From Flavobacteriaceae bacterium (GTDB lineage Bacteria; Bacteroidota; Bacteroidia; Flavobacteriales; Flavobacteriaceae), in contig JAGQYS010000055.1 of the NCBI GenBank assembly GCA_020435965.1, positions 3,390 to 37,190 on the forward strand: a stretch of 33,801 bases of DNA, written 5' to 3'. The first letter of the stretch is position 1; each line of letters starts with the position of its first letter. The position numbers and the translations under genes are program-made. Positions 25,690-32,961 of the stretch are shown here, piece after piece. Below the pieces are notes generated by a model. The model was given only the letters and a program-made list of their open reading frames with translations, did not search any database and was not told the origin of the DNA.

Positions 25690-25900
25690 TGTGGCAGGTC
25701 TCCTGACTTACGTCTTGTTACTAACCTTCCCAAAAGTGTCATTGCGAATCACATTTGTGATGTGGCAATCTCTCAGTGGCTTGTAGTTGTAACAACTCTT
25801 CTATAAAGAGATGCTCAATCAAGTTGAGCATAAAGCTTACAGTTGCGGGAACAGTTCTGGACTTGATAAAAATTCGCACCAGATTCCCTTTTAATCCATT
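25690..25900 (-). promoter_or_regulatory. Cobalamin riboswitch in the btuB leader
   Basis: Read on the minus strand, the sequence shows the conserved boxes in order: GGGAATC (near 25885), GGTG with AAT, CCCGCAACTGT, GCCACTG (25774-25780), GGGAAGG (25725-25731), and the B12-box AGTCAGGAGACCTGCC (25693-25708). This is an unmistakable match to the adenosylcobalamin riboswitch class. The arm between GCCACTG and GGGAAGG is 42 nt and holds a palindrome (25737-25772). It controls btuB; the divergent ABC genes are on the other strand and are not downstream of it. Confidence 0.92.
25737..25772. repeat. Palindromic repeat-like insertion in a riboswitch side arm
   Basis: ATTGC (25741-25745) pairs with GCAAT (25765-25769), and inside them ATCACA (25748-25753) pairs with TGTGAT (25756-25761). 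From memory the outer parts, TGTCATTGCG and GGCAATCTC, match the ends of a repeat common in many bacterial genomes, including Bacteroidota. Confidence 0.5.
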
Positions 25901-25969
25901 CAGAAAAACTGAACAGAACCAAAATTCGATGTAAAAATAAAAATTAAGTTCTTATAAAATTTACAAAAG

Positions 25970-26077
25970 TTACTTTTTCTTATTCATTTTATAAATGAGA
26001 TAAATAAATCCAACTAAAAAATGAAATAATATAATTCCTCCTACTATATATATTGTTAAATTTGAACCGTCTCTCAT
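25970..26077 (-). CDS. Candidate 35-residue membrane protein upstream of the B12 riboswitch
   Basis: An ATG at 26077 on the minus strand opens 35 codons (stop TAA at 25970-25972). The product begins MRDGSNLTIYIVGG, continues as one hydrophobic helix of about 20 residues, and ends with a basic tail, YKMNKKK. A charged and polar N-terminus, a clean membrane helix and a positive C-end look like a real bitopic small protein and not random AT-rich sequence. A -7-like TATTTTTG on the minus strand lies about 20 nt before the start. It is transcribed in the same direction as the riboswitch and btuB. No homologue could be searched. Confidence 0.45.
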   Translation of the reverse strand: MRDGSNLTIYIVGGIILFHFLVGFIYLIYKMNKKK

Positions 26078-26091
26078 AACTTGTACGTTTG
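26061..26091 (+). promoter_or_regulatory. Promoter of the B12 ABC transporter operon
   Basis: TTTG (26061-26064), 19 nt, then TACGTTTG (26084-26091) is a full -33/-7 match with ideal spacing. The start would be near 26098, leaving a leader of about 50 nt. Three GTTACA copies follow at 26118-26123, 26124-26129 and 26133-26138. Confidence 0.7.
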
Positions 26092-26148
26092 TTCAAAAAT
26101 ACTAACAATGTATATTAGTTACAGTTACAATAGTTACAAAGCACATCT

Positions 26149-27303
26149 ATGAATTTAAAATTAAAACTATTTTTTTTAGCAACAATAACACTCATTTTTA
26201 GTTGTAAAAATGAGCCTAAACCCGAAAATATCAATTCCACGGATAAGGCTACTGTAAAAAAAAATAAATATGCTAAAGGATTTGAAATAACTGACTTTAA
26301 TGACTACAAAATATTATCAATAAGGAATCCTTGGCCAAAAGCAGAAAAGACATACAAGTTTGCACTGATCCAAAAGGATATGCTATCAAAATTCACGTTG
26401 AATAAAAATGAGTTTGATGGCTTTTTAACGATTCCAATTGAGAAGATTGTAGTCACTTCCACTACACATATTCCAGCTTTAGAGCTTTTAGAAATTGAAG
26501 AATCCTTAATAGGTTTTCCAGGAACTGATTATGTTTCGTCTGAAAAAACTAGAGTAAGAATTAATAATGGTAACATTCGTGAGCTTGGCAAAAACGAAGG
26601 CATAAATACTGAGGTTTTACTGGAACTCAAACCAGACGTTGTGGTTGGTTTTGGTGTTGATGGTAACAACAAAACGTTTGAGACTATTAAAAATTCTGGT
26701 ATTCCAGTGATCTATAATGGAGATTGGGTTGAAGATTCTCCTTTGGCAAAAGCTGAATGGATTAAATTTTTTGGAGTACTTTATGACAAAGAAAAGGAAG
26801 CTGATTCCATCTTCAATCAGATTGAAAGCGATTATTTAGAAGCTAAGGAAACAGCTTCTATAATAAAAAACAAACCAACTGTTTTAAGTGGTGCCATGCA
26901 TAAAGACGTGTGGTATTTGCCAAGCGGGACAAGTCCTGAAGCACAATTGCTAAATGATGCCAATGTTAATTATTTATGGAGTGACACTTCTGGAAGCGGC
27001 AGTTTAGCTTTAAGTTTTGAGTCTGTTTTTGAAAAAGGCAAAAATGCTGATTTATGGTTGAGTCCATCATATTATAGTTCGTTTGAGGCTCTTGGAAAAG
27101 CAAATGAACATTATACCAAGTTTGATGCATTTAAAAACAGAAACATTTTTACGTTTGCAAACACAACTGGTGAAACTGGAGGTGTTTTGTACTATGAATT
27201 GGGTACAGCCAGACCAGATTTAGTACTTAAAGATTTAATTAAAATTTGTCATCCAGAACTACTTAAAGATTATATACCACACTTTTTTAAACCCTTACAA
27301 TAG
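26149..27303 (+). CDS. ABC importer substrate-binding lipoprotein, BtuF-type
   Basis: This 384-residue lipoprotein has lipobox IFSC (Cys19). It has the two-lobed fold with one helical backbone of the cobalamin/siderophore class: VVTSTTHIPALELLEIEESLIGFPG in the first lobe, LLELKPDVVVGFG and IPVIYNGDWVEDSPLAKAEWIKFFGVLYDKE at the hinge, then a second lobe with WLSPSYYSSFEALG and RNIFTFANTTGETGGVLYYELGTARPD. It would deliver ligand from the periplasm to the permease encoded next. Next to a B12-riboswitch-controlled receptor, cobalamin is the likely ligand. An iron-siderophore ligand cannot be excluded by sequence. It has its own promoter (26061-26091). Confidence 0.85.
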   Translation: MNLKLKLFFLATITLIFSCKNEPKPENINSTDKATVKKNKYAKGFEITDFNDYKILSIRNPWPKAEKTYKFALIQKDMLSKFTLNKNEFDGFLTIPIEKIVVTSTTHIPALELLEIEESLIGFPGTDYVSSEKTRVRINNGNIRELGKNEGINTEVLLELKPDVVVGFGVDGNNKTFETIKNSGIPVIYNGDWVEDSPLAKAEWIKFFGVLYDKEKEADSIFNQIESDYLEAKETASIIKNKPTVLSGAMHKDVWYLPSGTSPEAQLLNDANVNYLWSDTSGSGSLALSFESVFEKGKNADLWLSPSYYSSFEALGKANEHYTKFDAFKNRNIFTFANTTGETGGVLYYELGTARPDLVLKDLIKICHPELLKDYIPHFFKPLQ

Positions 27304-28332
27304 TTGCCAAATAGTAAAACATATAAAATTTCATTTTTAGTATTAATCCTGATACTCATTATCTGCTTTTTTGTAAACATTAGCTTAGGTTCCGTATCTA
27401 TTCCTCTTAAATCAATCTTTAATAGTTTATTAGGTTCTGCCAATAATGAATCTTGGCAATACATTATTCAAGATTACAGATTACCTAAAGCATTTACAGC
27501 GATTCTAGTAGGCTCTGGATTAGGGATTTCTGGGCTATTAATGCAGACCCTTTTTAGAAATCCCTTAGCTGGACCTTTTGTTTTAGGTATTAGTTCTGGA
27601 GCAAGTCTTGGTGTTGCTTTAGTGATATTGGGCTCAGGGTTTTTCGGAAGTGCTTTTGCTGCTTTATTAATCTCTAAATGCAGCGTAGTTATTGCAGCTA
27701 GCTTAGGTAGTTTTTTAGTATTATTAGCAGTACTTATTGTCTCTTCAAAAGTTAGAGACACGATGGCTATACTAATTATAGGGCTTATGTTTGGCAGCAT
27801 AACAGCTGCAGTAGTAAGTGTGCTTTCCTATTTTAGTTCAGCCGAACAATTGCAACAATATATATTTTGGGGTTTTGGGAGCCTCGGAAATTTATCATGG
27901 AATGAGTTGTTTATCTTCTTCGTGATTTATTGCTTTGGCATTATTCTAAGCATAGCTTCAATAAAAGGCTTGAACACCCTACTACTTGGAGAAAATTACG
28001 CCAAAAGTTTGGGTTTGAACATCAAACAAAGTAGGCTTATAATAATTATCGCTACAAGTTTACTAGCAGGAACCATTACAGCATTTGCTGGCCCAATTGC
28101 TTTTATAGGATTGGCTATTCCACACATGACACGTCAAATTTTCAACACCTCAAATCATAAAATATTATTGCCAGCAGTGTTCTTATTTGGAGCCATTATC
28201 ATGCTTATTTGCGACAGCATTGCACAATTACCAACAAGTGACTACACACTACCAATTAACGCCATAACCTCTTTAATTGGAGCTCCAGTTGTTGTTTGGC
28301 TATTGGTTAGAAAACGGAAAATGATGTTTTAA
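27304..28332 (+). CDS. FecCD/BtuC-type ABC importer permease
   Basis: This 342-residue integral membrane protein has the 9-10 helices of the FecCD family, with family blocks DYRLPKAFTAILVGSGLGISGLLMQTLFRNPLAGPFVLGISSGASLG (about 50-105), AFAGPIAFIGLAIPHMTRQ (about 258-277), and a final QLPTSDYTLPINAITSLIGAPVVVWLL. Translation starts at TTG (27304), immediately after the substrate-binding gene's stop. No ATG gives a full first helix. It carries cobalamin or a similar ligand across the inner membrane. Confidence 0.9.
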   Translation: MPNSKTYKISFLVLILILIICFFVNISLGSVSIPLKSIFNSLLGSANNESWQYIIQDYRLPKAFTAILVGSGLGISGLLMQTLFRNPLAGPFVLGISSGASLGVALVILGSGFFGSAFAALLISKCSVVIAASLGSFLVLLAVLIVSSKVRDTMAILIIGLMFGSITAAVVSVLSYFSSAEQLQQYIFWGFGSLGNLSWNELFIFFVIYCFGIILSIASIKGLNTLLLGENYAKSLGLNIKQSRLIIIIATSLLAGTITAFAGPIAFIGLAIPHMTRQIFNTSNHKILLPAVFLFGAIIMLICDSIAQLPTSDYTLPINAITSLIGAPVVVWLLVRKRKMMF

Positions 28333-29127
28333 ATGGATAACTACAACCAACATATCGTTTTAAAAACAAATAATCTTTCTATTGGCTACAAAACCAAAAA
28401 AGAAGAAACTGTAGTAGCATCTAATGTTAACATTGAATTGCATAAAGGGGAACTCATAGGGTTGGTTGGAGCTAATGGTATTGGTAAATCAACTTTATTA
28501 AGAACGCTTACCAATGTTCAAAATGCCTTAAGTGGGCAAATTTTTATAAATAATAAAACTTTAAAGGATTTCAATCCGGAGGGTTTAGCGAAAGCTTTAA
28601 GTTTAGTGTTAACAGAGCAAATAGCCTCCAAAAACCTATCTGTTTTTGAGCTGGTGGCTTTAGGAAGACAGCCTTACACCAATTGGGTCGGTAATTTAAG
28701 TGATGAAGATATTTCGATTATTAATAAAGCATTAAAACAAACAAATATTGAAAGCTTAAAGCAAAAAAAATGTTTTGAACTCAGTGATGGACAACTTCAA
28801 AAAGTGATGATTGCTCGTGCATTGGCTCAAGATACCGATTTGATTATTCTAGATGAACCAACAACACATCTAGACATGTATCATAAGGCATATATTTTAA
28901 AATTGCTCCAAAAACTAGCAAAAGAGACTAATAAAACTATTTTGTTTTCATCTCACGAAATAGATTTAGCCATTCAGCTGTGTGATAAAATGATTGTAAT
29001 GACCAATACAAATGTAGTATCAGACATACCTTGCGATTTAATTAACAAAGGAACTTTTGATGCCTTATTCCCAAAAGATTTAATTGCTTTTGATAAAACC
29101 ACTGGAAGCTTTAGAGTTAGAAAATAA
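28333..29127 (+). CDS. ABC importer ATPase, BtuD/FecE-type
   Basis: This 264-residue ATPase has Walker A GANGIGKST (residues 46-54), a Q-loop Q96 within LTEQIA, the signature LSDGQ (150-154, a common LSGGQ variant), Walker B LIILDEP (170-176) and the H-loop His in SSHEIDLA. It powers the permease encoded directly upstream; the ATG follows that gene's stop without a gap. It ends the operon and is followed by the palindromic element at 29128-29199, which may end the transcript. Confidence 0.92.
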   Translation: MDNYNQHIVLKTNNLSIGYKTKKEETVVASNVNIELHKGELIGLVGANGIGKSTLLRTLTNVQNALSGQIFINNKTLKDFNPEGLAKALSLVLTEQIASKNLSVFELVALGRQPYTNWVGNLSDEDISIINKALKQTNIESLKQKKCFELSDGQLQKVMIARALAQDTDLIILDEPTTHLDMYHKAYILKLLQKLAKETNKTILFSSHEIDLAIQLCDKMIVMTNTNVVSDIPCDLINKGTFDALFPKDLIAFDKTTGSFRVRK

Positions 29128-29199
29128 TGTCATTCAGAAGTTATGAAATGACTGAATAATCTTACTATATTTAGATTCTTCGCTTCGCGCTGAAAGACA
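29128..29199. repeat. Imperfect palindromic element, copy B of the AGATTC/GAAAGACA repeat
   Basis: TGTCATTCAG (29128-29137) is nearly inverse to CTGAAAGACA (29190-29199), and GAATAATCT pairs partly with AGATTCTT (29173-29180). A long imperfect hairpin is thus possible over 72 nt. The right half shares AGATTC...CGC.TTCGCG..GAAAGACAA with 22027-22050. Confidence 0.5.
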
Positions 29200-29206
29200 A
29201 ATTACC

Positions 29207-29214
29207 TATATTTG
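29207..29214 (+). promoter_or_regulatory. -7 promoter element of rmuC
   Basis: TATATTTG matches TAnnTTTG. TTCG at 29184-29187 lies 19 nt upstream and is a one-mismatch -33; it is inside the palindromic element. It overlaps the TTG at 29212, so the true start is the ATG at 29233. Confidence 0.5.
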
Positions 29215-29232
29215 AATAAATCAAAAAAATTC

Positions 29233-30552
29233 ATGAACGACAACATCATTCTCATCTTAGCCATACTTTTTTCTGGAGGAATTGGTACCTATATTGGCAT
29301 GACCATTTCTAAATTAAAAAGCAAAAGCGAACAAAGTACTTTACAAGAGCGTCAAAATCAATTGAGCTTGACTATTGAAGAACTAAAACAAAATTTAACA
29401 AAAATTGAAGCTGAACGTGAAGATATTCGTCGTGAAAAAGAGTTCTTAAACTCTGAGTTGACCAGAAAAAATACCGAATATGAAAATTTGCAAGAGCAAA
29501 ACTTAAAACGTGACGAAGAGCTCGCCAAACAACAAGAGCAATTACGTAAAGATTTTGAATTATTGGCAAATAAAATTCTAGAAGAGAAATCAGAAAAATT
29601 TACGCTTCAGAATAAAGAGAATATCAAACAAATACTAAATCCGCTTCAAGAAAAAATTCAGGTATTTGAAAAAAAGGTTGAAGACACTCAAAAAGAAAGT
29701 ATCTCCATGCACAGTGCATTAAAAGAGCAGCTGTTAGGTTTAAAAGACTTGAATCAGCAAATGACTAAAGAAGCCACAAACCTCACTAGAGCCTTAAAAG
29801 GAGATAGTAAAATGCAAGGAAATTGGGGCGAATTGGTGCTGGAACGTGTTCTTGAAAAATCTGGATTGGAAAAAGACCGAGAATATTTCGTGCAACAAAG
29901 TTTTACCACTGCTGAAGGCTCACGTTTACTACCAGATGTGGTATTGCATCTTCCTGATAACAAACGAATGATTATTGACAGTAAAGTATCTTTAACCGAT
30001 TACGAACGTTATGTTAATGCTGATGAAGATGAAAGGCCTCAGTTTTTAAAAGCTCATGTGAATTCTATCAGAAAACATGTTGATCAACTTTCTGACAAAA
30101 AGTACGAGGACTTATATGATATACAATCGCCAGATTTTGTATTGATGTTTATTCCTATTGAACCTGCTTTTGCCATTGCCATAAATGATGACAACTCTTT
30201 ATACAATAAAGCCTTTGAAAAGAACATTGTTATCGTAACACCTTCTACTCTACTTGCCACATTACGAACCATTGACACCATGTGGAATAACGAAAAACAA
30301 CAACAAAATGCCATAGAAATTGCCAGACAAGCTGGTGCTCTTTATGATAAGTTTGAAGGATTGGTAAGTGATTTAACTGGTGTTGGAAAAAAAATTGATG
30401 CTGCAAAAGCCGATTATTCATCTGCCATGAATAAATTGGTTGAAGGACGAGGCAATTTAATTTCAAGTGTTCAAAAGCTTAAAAAGCTAGGAGCTAAAGC
30501 TAAAAAGTCACTTCCAGAAGCTATTGTTAAAAGAGCTAAGGGTGATGACTAA
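29233..30552 (+). CDS. rmuC: DNA recombination protein RmuC
   Basis: From the ATG at 29233 the protein has 439 residues. One N-terminal membrane helix (about 4-24, IILILAILFSGGIGTYIGM) is followed by a long coiled coil (about 30-145) with many Glu, Lys and Gln. The RmuC domain, about 170-385, has GNWGELVLERVLEKSGLEKDREYFVQQSF and LPDVVLHLPDNKRMIIDSKVSL, where D-x-(E/K) type residues resemble a restriction-nuclease-like core, then FVLMFIPIEPAFAIA. RmuC limits recombination at inverted repeats in E. coli; a nuclease role is supposed. The TTG at 29212 would lengthen it by 7 residues but lies in the promoter. Confidence 0.9.
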   Translation: MNDNIILILAILFSGGIGTYIGMTISKLKSKSEQSTLQERQNQLSLTIEELKQNLTKIEAEREDIRREKEFLNSELTRKNTEYENLQEQNLKRDEELAKQQEQLRKDFELLANKILEEKSEKFTLQNKENIKQILNPLQEKIQVFEKKVEDTQKESISMHSALKEQLLGLKDLNQQMTKEATNLTRALKGDSKMQGNWGELVLERVLEKSGLEKDREYFVQQSFTTAEGSRLLPDVVLHLPDNKRMIIDSKVSLTDYERYVNADEDERPQFLKAHVNSIRKHVDQLSDKKYEDLYDIQSPDFVLMFIPIEPAFAIAINDDNSLYNKAFEKNIVIVTPSTLLATLRTIDTMWNNEKQQQNAIEIARQAGALYDKFEGLVSDLTGVGKKIDAAKADYSSAMNKLVEGRGNLISSVQKLKKLGAKAKKSLPEAIVKRAKGDD

Positions 30553-30564
30553 CCGTAGTCAAAA

Positions 30565-30638
30565 ATTCCATTCAAAAGGCATATATTTGTTTATTCCATT
30601 TAAAAGGCATATATTTGTTTATTCCATAAAAATGGAAT
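30565..30638 (+). promoter_or_regulatory. Tandem 28-bp promoter/operator repeat before the SatD-like regulator
   Basis: A 28-bp unit (ATTCCATT, one variable base, then AAAAGGCATATATTTGTTT) occurs at 30565-30592 and 30593-30620 with one mismatch (30573 C, 30601 T). ATTCCAT comes a third time at 30621-30627 and its inverse ATGGAAT at 30632-30638. Each copy has TATATTTG (30582-30589 and 30610-30617). The TTTG of copy one (30586-30589) stands 20 nt before the second -7, giving a full promoter. Confidence 0.8.
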
Positions 30639-30641
30639 ATT

Positions 30642-31262
30642 ATGACAATAAGCGTAATTACAGGTGATATCGTTGGATCAACAAAGTATAAGGATCCAAA
30701 TATTTGGCTCAATCCACTAAAAAAAGCCTTAGGCAAGCTAGAATCTAAATTTAACAAATGGGAAATTTATCGTGGTGATAGTTTTCAAATTGAGGTTAAG
30801 GATTATTTCAGTGCGCTCCAAAGTGCTATATACTTAAAGTCTTGCATTAAATCCATTAAAAATCTGGATGTAAGAATTGCTATAGGTGTTGGAGAAAAGT
30901 CATTTGAAGGCAGTACAGTAAACGAATCCAATGGTACAGCGTTTCAATTTTCTGGTGAAACATTGGAACAGCTTAAAAAAGAAAAGCACAACCTAAAGAT
31001 AAAAACAAATAACCATGATTTAGACCAAGAACTAAACTTATATTTTAAGTTAGCGTCCATAGCCATGGACAATTGGACAACCAATTCTGCGGAAGCTGTA
31101 AAACTCTATTTAGAGAACCAAAATAAAACCCAAAAAGAACTCGCTGAAATGATTGGCATCAAACAAGACGCTATAAGCAAACGTATAAAACGCGCTAATT
31201 TAGACGAAATATTAGAACTAGATGCAATGTTTAGACAAAAAATTGATACTTTAACACAATGA
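30642..31262 (+). CDS. SatD-like regulator: cyclase-like domain fused to a helix-turn-helix
   Basis: This 206-residue protein has an N-terminal domain (about 1-125) with VITGDIVGST, which resembles the first metal-binding strand of class III nucleotidyl cyclases (Asp D9), and RGDSFQIEV (D46), the second Asp position. VRIAIGVGE then matches the RIGIHTGE-like strand. The residues that would contact the transition state and choose the base (Asn/Arg after GxAVN, and Lys) are not seen: the place reads GTAFQFSGETLEQL. It could bind a nucleotide without making a cyclic one. The C-terminal part, about 158-184 (NKTQKELAEMIGIKQDAISKRIKRA), is a helix-turn-helix. SatD-family naming is from memory. It overlaps the DUF3307 gene by ATGA (31259-31262). 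The tandem boxes before it suggest autoregulation. Confidence 0.7.
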   Translation: MTISVITGDIVGSTKYKDPNIWLNPLKKALGKLESKFNKWEIYRGDSFQIEVKDYFSALQSAIYLKSCIKSIKNLDVRIAIGVGEKSFEGSTVNESNGTAFQFSGETLEQLKKEKHNLKIKTNNHDLDQELNLYFKLASIAMDNWTTNSAEAVKLYLENQNKTQKELAEMIGIKQDAISKRIKRANLDEILELDAMFRQKIDTLTQ

Positions 31263-31963
31263 TTTTACTTACCAAATTGTTTTTAGCACATATTATTGGC
31301 GATTTTTTTCTACAACCAAAACACTGGGTAAAAGAAAAAGAAAAGAAAAAACTAAAATCTCCTAAACTTTATTTTCATGTAGCTATACATTTTGCATTAT
31401 TGTTCCTTATTCTTTGGGATTTAGCACTTTGGCCAATAGTACTCGTTATTGGTGGCTTACATTTAATTGTTGACGCTTTAAAGCTCATTGTTCAAAAGAA
31501 AAAAACAAAGCGATTATGGTTTTTTATAGACCAAGTTTTACATGTTTTGGTCATCATTACAGCTTACTACGTTTACACCAATACAACCTTAGACTACAAT
31601 AGCATTTTCACTGAGCAAAATTTAATTCTTATTACGTGTTTGGTGTTTTTAACACGACCTGTTTCAATCATAATGAAAACCATTTTTACCAAGTGGAACA
31701 TTTCAAAGCTAACAGAAAATAATGAATCACTTAAAGATGCTGGAGAATATATTGGTATACTTGAGCGCTTATTGGTATTTATATTTATCATCACAAATCA
31801 TTGGGAAGCCGTTGGTTTTTTAATCACAGCAAAATCAGTATTTAGATTTGGCGATTTAAAAGAAAGCAAACACCGAAAACTAACTGAATACATCTTAATT
31901 GGAACACTTATTAGTTTTGGAATTGCCATTACTGTTGGGTTAATCTTTAATGCTCTTACATAA
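31259..31963 (+). CDS. DUF3307 membrane protein with His/Asp pairs
   Basis: This 234-residue membrane protein has about six helices. Polar residues repeat with i, i+4 spacing: H11-x3-D15 (AHIIGDF), H40-x3-H44 (FHVAIHF), H68-x3-D72 (LHLIVDAL) and D91-x3-H95 (IDQVLHVL). Its family, DUF3307, has no known function; the pattern suggests an intramembrane metal or proton site. A further block is GEYIGILERLLVFIF (161-175). It starts inside the stop of the SatD-like gene (ATGA), so both proteins are made together. The terminator at 31962-31995 follows. Confidence 0.8.
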   Translation: MILLTKLFLAHIIGDFFLQPKHWVKEKEKKKLKSPKLYFHVAIHFALLFLILWDLALWPIVLVIGGLHLIVDALKLIVQKKKTKRLWFFIDQVLHVLVIITAYYVYTNTTLDYNSIFTEQNLILITCLVFLTRPVSIIMKTIFTKWNISKLTENNESLKDAGEYIGILERLLVFIFIITNHWEAVGFLITAKSVFRFGDLKESKHRKLTEYILIGTLISFGIAITVGLIFNALT

Positions 31964-31995
31964 AAAAACCATCAGTTAAAACTGATGGTTTTTTT
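31962..31995. terminator. Strong bidirectional terminator
   Basis: A 15-bp perfect stem, from seven As through CCATCAGT (31962-31976), pairs with ACTGATGG and seven Ts (31981-31995) around TAAA. It serves both the DUF3307 gene and the convergent T9SS cargo gene. Confidence 0.9.
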
Positions 31996-32015
31996 ATATT
32001 TTTAGAATGTACCTT

Positions 32016-32885
32016 TTATTCCTTTACAAATCGTTTTGTCTGTGTTCCTGTTTTATTAGTTATTTTAACTAAGTAAACTCCAGCATTCCATCTTGATGCA
32101 TTAATACTTGTATTGGTACCTGTAAGCGCTTGAGCATGAATACGTTTTCCTAAAATATCATAAACTTCAATCTTTGTGTCATTAGTATTTTGAGCAAGAC
32201 TGATATTTAGCTTAGATCTACTTGGATTTGGATAGATAGAAAAATCAACTTTTTTTGTTTCATTAACACTCAATGTTGTTAAAGCCTCAATATTATCAAG
32301 ATGCATTTCAGCATTGATAAACTCTCCGATAAATGAAGCCACTGGATTACTTAAAATCCTGAAATGTGTTACATCTCCAAGAGTTCCATTTACATCAAAT
32401 CCTGGTGCTCCAAGGCTACCACTGCCATCGCCTACAGAAGTTAAGTCACTGGCACCAATAGGAATCGTTACTGTAGTCCAACCTGCTCCTGCTGTTACAG
32501 TAACAAATGTTGAAGATGAAAATTTCCCTCCATCTCCTGTGATAGCAACTCGTACATCAATATCATTCGTTAATGCTCTTACATCAAATCTAATTGCAAT
32601 AATGCCTTCAGACGCAAAATCTCCAGTCCATTGAGATTCATTAAAAATAATTAGCCTTCCTCCAGATCCTGTAAAACCAGTAGCGTAATCTTCAAGATAA
32701 CTATCAGCACCACCAGCTGGACCATCTGATGATATATTAACAGGAGTTGTTGCCGAACCATCAATCCATCCTTGAACAGTATCGTCTTCAAAATCATCAA
32801 TTTGCCCTGCAGTAACTCTAGTCTGGGCAAAAGTTAGGCTGATAATTGTGAAGCTAAAAATAAAAGTAAGTAAAGTTTTTTTCAT
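32016..32885 (-). CDS. Secreted protein with type IX secretion (T9SS) sorting domain
   Basis: From the ATG at 32885 the protein has 289 residues. A signal peptide (1-21, ending LTFAQ) is followed by a beta-sandwich of about 170 residues, resembling a carbohydrate-binding or jelly-roll domain (FEDDTVQGWIDGS, then GWTTVTIPIGASDL and HFRILSNP). The C-terminal T9SS type A tail covers about 213-289: FSIYPNPSRSKLNISL, IEVYDILGKRI, NAGVYLVKITNKTGTQTKRFVKE. The tail sends the protein across the outer membrane and is then removed. Ligand is unknown. An open frame extends upstream to 32939 but the signal peptide fixes the start. carB lies upstream on the same strand, 76 nt away. Confidence 0.88.
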   Translation of the reverse strand: MKKTLLTFIFSFTIISLTFAQTRVTAGQIDDFEDDTVQGWIDGSATTPVNISSDGPAGGADSYLEDYATGFTGSGGRLIIFNESQWTGDFASEGIIAIRFDVRALTNDIDVRVAITGDGGKFSSSTFVTVTAGAGWTTVTIPIGASDLTSVGDGSGSLGAPGFDVNGTLGDVTHFRILSNPVASFIGEFINAEMHLDNIEALTTLSVNETKKVDFSIYPNPSRSKLNISLAQNTNDTKIEVYDILGKRIHAQALTGTNTSINASRWNAGVYLVKITNKTGTQTKRFVKE

Positions 32886-32961
32886 AGTATTTCTGAGTAA
32901 TTTTAAGCTAAAATAGTAATTTTTAGGTTTTTGCACCAAAAAGAATCTCTTAAAAGAATTT

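Noticed and set aside
30565..30627. CRISPR-like array
   Set aside because: Only two units, joined without spacers; it is a tandem duplication with promoter elements.
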